Shown here: piece after piece, positions 60,235 to 64,000 of the stretch
How positions within the stretch are numbered: position 1 is the stretch's first letter
Layout: each line of letters begins with the position of its first letter
From: Mycolicibacterium austroafricanum
Lineage (GTDB): Bacteria > Actinomycetota > Actinomycetes > Mycobacteriales > Mycobacteriaceae
Direction: 5' to 3'
Assembly (NCBI RefSeq): GCF_902705885.1
Contig: NZ_CACSIP010000023.1
Coordinates: 241,442 to 305,441 of the forward strand
Length of the DNA: 64,000 nucleotides
The notes under the pieces: model-generated
Databases searched by the model: none
What the model saw: the letters and a program-made list of their open reading frames with translations, nothing else
Told to the model about the DNA's origin: nothing
Translations under genes and position numbers: made by a program

Positions 60235-63200
60235 TCAACCCTCCTCGCCGTCGAGCGTGTCCGCCCGCTCGGTGCGCGTCGCCGCCGACGCGGCGACCGC
60301 GATGACTGACAACAGCGCCAGGAACTGCACGCCCGTCGAATGCCCGACATACCCGTCGACCGAACGCCACGGATTCTGGCTGAGGACCGCACCGGCCAGG
60401 ATCAACCCGGCCGCGGCGATACCGACCGCCGTGGTGTTCCAGATCTTCTCGTGCGCCCGCAGCAGGTAGCGAAGACCGAGGACCCCGCCGGCCACCACGA
60501 CGCCGACGATCCCGGAGATCAGTGCTGCGGCCACCACCACCGCGGCGCCGCGCGCGACTGCCGAGGGGTGCCACGGCCGGGTGCCGCCGACGGCAGCCAC
60601 GGAACGCCGGGACGGCAGAAATGCCAGCGCCGCCAGAAGCGGAAGCAGCGCAAGCCCGCCGATCAGGCCTGCCCGGTAGGTCGCGTTGGATGTGAACCCC
60701 AGCGTGACGGTGCCTTCGGTGCCCGCCGGCAGTACCCAGCCCTGCTGCCAGCCGTTGACGGTCACGGCGGTCAGATGCTCTCCGGCACTGTTGCGGGCAC
60801 TCCACCCCGGGTTGACACTCTCAGGGACCACCAGCACCCGGGTCGTGTCCGAGGCGGGAACCTCGACATCACGGTGGTCGCTGGTCCAACGGCTGCTGTC
60901 GACGGAATCCGTTGTGGCCGAACCGAGCTGCCCCGCCAGCGGACCTGCCAGCTGCACCCCGTCGACGATGAACGTCGGACCCGGACTGATCAGCAGCTCC
61001 TGTTGACCGGCGGGCAACGTGATCGGCCCGCTGCAGGGACGCGCCGGGACTGGTTCGTTGTCGAGCAGGGCGCCGACGGTCGTGCTCACCGAGGTCTGCA
61101 CGAACTGCCCGGCGACACCGATGATCGGCCCCCGCCCGCACGCCAGGTTGATGGCCCGCAACCGGTTGGCGGCCGCGTCGGCATCGGCGATCGGCGCGCC
61201 GCCGGCATCCAGAGCCACGATCTCCGCCAGCCCCGGTGGCTTGAGCTGATCGAAACCGAGTGCGGTGCGGTCGATCACGTCGTTCCAGTCCAGCAGTGAA
61301 ACCGTGATGGAGTCGGTGACGCGGGGTTTGAGTCGCAGCGTCTCGGTGCCCTGGTCGAGGCGACGCACCTGCGGCCCGTCCCCGAGGTCGACCGCGATCA
61401 TCGTCGGGTGCGCGGGCAGGTCCGAGGTGCTCGGCGTCACCCGCAGTGCCGCCACGTCCCGGGGGGACGGCAGCGTCAGAACCAGGGTGGGCGGGGTCCT
61501 CGGCTGCACGATGCGCTGCGGAGCCGTCCACGCGGTGCCCGGATCGCCGTCGGTGGCCGCGTAGGCAGAGCCGAGGACATCGATGGAGTCGGAATCACCA
61601 GCTGCCCTGACGGTTTCCGGCTCGGCGATCAGGTCGGCGAGGTTGGGACCCTGTCGGGCACGGACCCAGACGGTCGGGGTCACTTCGGTCTGCTCGGGCA
61701 CGGTCAGGGTCCGGCTCAGGTTGACCGGTTCCTCGGAGGCCAGCGCCACCGCCGCCGCGCACCGGATCCCGGTGGGGCTTTCGGCGCATCCCGAGCGGCC
61801 CAGCAATTCCGGTCCCAGATCCCATTGGGCCACCGCCGAACCCGGCGGTGGGCCGGGAACCTGAACGGTGTGGCGCAGATCGACCGGATGGGCGAAGCCG
61901 TTCGCGTCGTATTGGGTGACCGAGAAATCGGTGATGCCGAACTGTACGCCGGGGGAACCGTCGTCGGTGGCGACTGCGGTGATCCGCACCCAGGGCGACT
62001 CTCCGTAGGGAAGGGCGACCGTCACCGGTTCGCCCGCCTCCTCGAACCGCACCGTGGTGGTGCCGTTGACGGTGGCCACCTCGAGCCGACGCACCTGGGC
62101 GCCGACGGCGGTGGCGCTGGGTGTGATGGTCAGGGTGGCATTGGTCACCGGGTGGTCGAAGTCGACCTGCAGCCACTGGCCGACCGCGCTCTGTAGCGCA
62201 TTGGAGACCCAGCTGGTCGACGAGTCCCCGTCGATGGCTGCCGGTGGCGCGGTGGCCGGCGAGACGTTGGGCAGCGCTGTGGAATCCGACGCCGAACTGG
62301 ACACCGAGATGCGCCCGCCGACCCACTGAGCGGAGATCGGTTCGGTGTCACCTGCGGGGTAGTCGGGCACCCGGTTGAAGGTGTTGCGCGGATCCCCTTC
62401 GGCGCGGATCGCCGAGGAGTGGTCGTCGACACGGCCATAATCGGTTTCGCGCGCCAGCGGGGTGTCGGTCACCGTCACGACCGGTGCGGTCAGCCCGGCA
62501 CGCAACGCGTCCGGGGTCAACAGCAGCGGTCCCAACGGTGGCTCCCCCGAGAGCCTCCGGCGTTCGTCGAGACGGAGCACCGATTCGGGTCCACCGTCCA
62601 CGCGCGCCATCGCGTCGGCATCGACGACATACGGAGCCGCCGCGTTCGCTGCACCGCCGACCTCGAAGATCTCGACGGCGGGGTATCGCGGACGCATGCC
62701 ACTGTCGGAGACGAATCCTTCCAGGCTGCCCGGCCCGACGGGATCACCGAACTGGGCCACCTTCGTCAGGCCCGGCGAGCCGTCGATCGCCCGGTGAACC
62801 AGGATGGGGCGCGCCGACCTGGAGCTGTCGGGGTCCAGATCATTACGCACCACCACGTACGAAATGCCCTGTCGTGCAAGGGTGTCCGCGAGGCCCGCGG
62901 ACGGCCGCCCGGCGGCGAAGAGCCGCTGCACGGAGTCCAGGGAGCGGATCGTCTCCGGTGGGGTCAGGGGGATGGAATCGCGAACCCCCCACGGGCTGTT
63001 GCCCAGGACCTGCAATGGCTCATCGTGGCTGTTGCCCCACACCTGGGTGGCGAACGGTGCGCCCGGAACCACGAGCACCCGCCCGGCTACCGGCGAGGCG
63101 GAGTTGTTGGCGTCCAGCCAGTCCGCGGTTTCATGCCAGTACTGCGGGATCGCGTCGAAGGCCCCCGGCGCTGTCATCCGGCCCGTCCAGGCCAATGATG

Positions 63201-64000
63201 TGGCGGCGATCAGCGCAGTCAGCAGCACCACGCCCACAGCAACCCGTTTGTCCTTCTCCGGATGGGCCAACGCGTCGCGCCACACCGGCCCCGGCGCGCT
63301 CCCGGGAAGCGGGATCCGGCCCAATAGGTGGGCCAGCCCGAGCACCAACGGCAATCGCAGCAGCGGTTCCAGTTTGTGCAGGTTGCGCAGCGGCGTGCCG
63401 TCCGCGTCGAGGAATGCCTGGACCTGTTGCGCGACCGGCGAACCCAACCCGCCGCTGTAGCCGGCGGCCAGTAGCACGATGCCGAGCATCAGCATCGTGA
63501 TCAACCGGCCCTTCGCGGGCATCGTCCGCATCGCGAGGCCCGCAAGTCCGCCCGCCGCCACCAGGGTCGTGGCCAGCACCGCGACCGACCCGGTCACCAG
63601 CGGCGCACCCGCGGTCGCGGTCGGTGCCACATACGGCGTCCACGCGCCGGTGCCGCGCAGCATCTCGGTCAGCGACATCCAGCGGGTGGTGACCCCGGAG
63701 GACTCGATGAAGTCCAGGAACGGCGGGCTGATCCGGCCCAGATGCAGCAACGCGACCACCCACCAGGTGATGGCCAACGCCGCGCACAGCAGCCACCACG
63801 CGGTGAATCGCCGCCATGCGGCGTTCGGGCGGTGGCAGGCCAACCACACGACCGCGCACAGGCACGCCGTCAGCGTGGCGACGGCGTTGACCGCGCCCAT
63901 CAGCGCGATGGCCAGCGCGGATCGAGCGGCCAGCATGCGGATCCGTGGGTCCCCGCCCTGGGTCTTTCCCACCCCTCCGATCCCGCCCTGGGTCTTTCCC
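60235..64000 (-). CDS. aftD: Alpha-(1->3)-arabinofuranosyltransferase AftD, 5' end missing
   Basis: This partial gene runs off the right edge (1255 codons visible, and the full protein is about 1400 residues). AftD adds arabinofuranose branches to arabinogalactan and lipoarabinomannan outside the membrane, using decaprenyl-phosphoarabinose. Visible are several N-terminal membrane spans and a long extracytoplasmic region. Carbohydrate-binding-like segments include SSTSWVSNALQSAVGQWLQV (discoidin-like) and GDPGTAWTAPQRI. The C-terminal spans end in an acidic tail DTLDGEEG. The visible N-terminal edge reads GKTQGGIGGVGKTQGGD, a tandem repeat. The true start lies outside the window. It is co-transcribed with the ligase at 58755-60233. 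Confidence 0.9.
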   Translation of the reverse strand, partial: GKTQGGIGGVGKTQGGDPRIRMLAARSALAIALMGAVNAVATLTACLCAVVWLACHRPNAAWRRFTAWWLLCAALAITWWVVALLHLGRISPPFLDFIESSGVTTRWMSLTEMLRGTGAWTPYVAPTATAGAPLVTGSVAVLATTLVAAGGLAGLAMRTMPAKGRLITMLMLGIVLLAAGYSGGLGSPVAQQVQAFLDADGTPLRNLHKLEPLLRLPLVLGLAHLLGRIPLPGSAPGPVWRDALAHPEKDKRVAVGVVLLTALIAATSLAWTGRMTAPGAFDAIPQYWHETADWLDANNSASPVAGRVLVVPGAPFATQVWGNSHDEPLQVLGNSPWGVRDSIPLTPPETIRSLDSVQRLFAAGRPSAGLADTLARQGISYVVVRNDLDPDSSRSARPILVHRAIDGSPGLTKVAQFGDPVGPGSLEGFVSDSGMRPRYPAVEIFEVGGAANAAAPYVVDADAMARVDGGPESVLRLDERRRLSGEPPLGPLLLTPDALRAGLTAPVVTVTDTPLARETDYGRVDDHSSAIRAEGDPRNTFNRVPDYPAGDTEPISAQWVGGRISVSSSASDSTALPNVSPATAPPAAIDGDSSTSWVSNALQSAVGQWLQVDFDHPVTNATLTITPSATAVGAQVRRLEVATVNGTTTVRFEEAGEPVTVALPYGESPWVRITAVATDDGSPGVQFGITDFSVTQYDANGFAHPVDLRHTVQVPGPPPGSAVAQWDLGPELLGRSGCAESPTGIRCAAAVALASEEPVNLSRTLTVPEQTEVTPTVWVRARQGPNLADLIAEPETVRAAGDSDSIDVLGSAYAATDGDPGTAWTAPQRIVQPRTPPTLVLTLPSPRDVAALRVTPSTSDLPAHPTMIAVDLGDGPQVRRLDQGTETLRLKPRVTDSITVSLLDWNDVIDRTALGFDQLKPPGLAEIVALDAGGAPIADADAAANRLRAINLACGRGPIIGVAGQFVQTSVSTTVGALLDNEPVPARPCSGPITLPAGQQELLISPGPTFIVDGVQLAGPLAGQLGSATTDSVDSSRWTSDHRDVEVPASDTTRVLVVPESVNPGWSARNSAGEHLTAVTVNGWQQGWVLPAGTEGTVTLGFTSNATYRAGLIGGLALLPLLAALAFLPSRRSVAAVGGTRPWHPSAVARGAAVVVAAALISGIVGVVVAGGVLGLRYLLRAHEKIWNTTAVGIAAAGLILAGAVLSQNPWRSVDGYVGHSTGVQFLALLSVIAVAASAATRTERADTLDGEEG
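63952..64000. repeat. 30-bp-period direct repeat in aftD at window edge
   Basis: CCCGCCCTGGGTCTTTCCC occurs at 63952-63970 and 63982-64000, exactly 30 bp apart, inside the aftD reading frame. It encodes two copies of GKTQGG separated by IGGV. More copies may lie beyond the edge. Confidence 0.8.

Noticed and set aside
1..64000. CRISPR arrays, tRNA or rRNA genes, phage genes
   Set aside because: No regularly spaced repeats, cloverleaf sequences, ribosomal RNA motifs or phage structural genes were seen.

Overview
The window is high-GC actinobacterial DNA, most likely from a fast-growing mycobacterium (Mycolicibacterium type). The evidence is GTG/TTG starts, overlapping ATGA/GTGA gene junctions, leaderless-looking promoters, many fatty-acid (fadD/fadE) genes, a complete mce operon, a wax-ester synthase-type acyltransferase and the arabinan enzyme AftD. 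From memory of the M. tuberculosis map, the two ends follow the Rv0207c-Rv0236c neighbourhood. No tRNA, rRNA, CRISPR array, insertion sequence or transposase was seen.

Left conserved block (1-20053). It holds an NYN-domain protein and trmB on the minus strand, then a pair of GTPase-like proteins with degenerate P-loops and pckA. Next is an acyl-CoA synthetase/enoyl-CoA hydratase pair with a leaderless-type promoter. A GntR/UTRA regulator and an acyl-CoA dehydrogenase follow, divergent from a MaoC-like protein, a CoA-transferase and an amidohydrolase. The block ends with a LipW-like hydrolase, a fused double acyl-CoA dehydrogenase, a LipC-like hydrolase and a WS/DGAT acyltransferase.

Accessory middle (20079-49362), lying between the Rv0221-like and Rv0223c-like genes. 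It starts with a Pit phosphate transporter and a small membrane protein divergent from a TetR regulator. The core is a catabolism-plus-import island (23170-41209). On the minus strand it has a GntR/FCD regulator, a ferredoxin and a CYP199-like P450. Divergent from these, about 15.6 kb of co-directional genes encode an NTF2-like protein, two FAH-family enzymes, an SMP-30 lactonase, a flavin aromatic hydroxylase and an acyl-CoA ligase, followed by yrbEA-yrbEB-mceABCDEF. I read this as a regulated uptake and degradation unit for an aromatic or cyclic carboxylic acid or lipid. The Mce complex would import the substrate, the ligase activate it, the P450 and flavoprotein hydroxylate it, and the hydrolases and lactonase process ring-opened products. 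No ring-cleavage dioxygenase, ferredoxin reductase or Mce ATPase is present here. After the island come a lipO-fadD12-acyltransferase operon with a KstR-type palindrome upstream, arylamine N-acetyltransferase, an AraC-DinB fusion, a RibD-like reductase and a FadE5-like dehydrogenase.

Right conserved block (49461-64000). It holds an aldehyde dehydrogenase, a methyltransferase, a glycosyltransferase, a DUF2236 protein flanked by two small membrane proteins, the Rv0226c and Rv0227c membrane proteins, an acyltransferase-3, an acyl-CoA synthetase and aftD, which runs off the right edge. Two 24-bp-arm palindromes with 19-nt loops stand out. One lies between convergent genes (49372-49438) and one is embedded in frame inside the Rv0226c-like gene (55622-55688).
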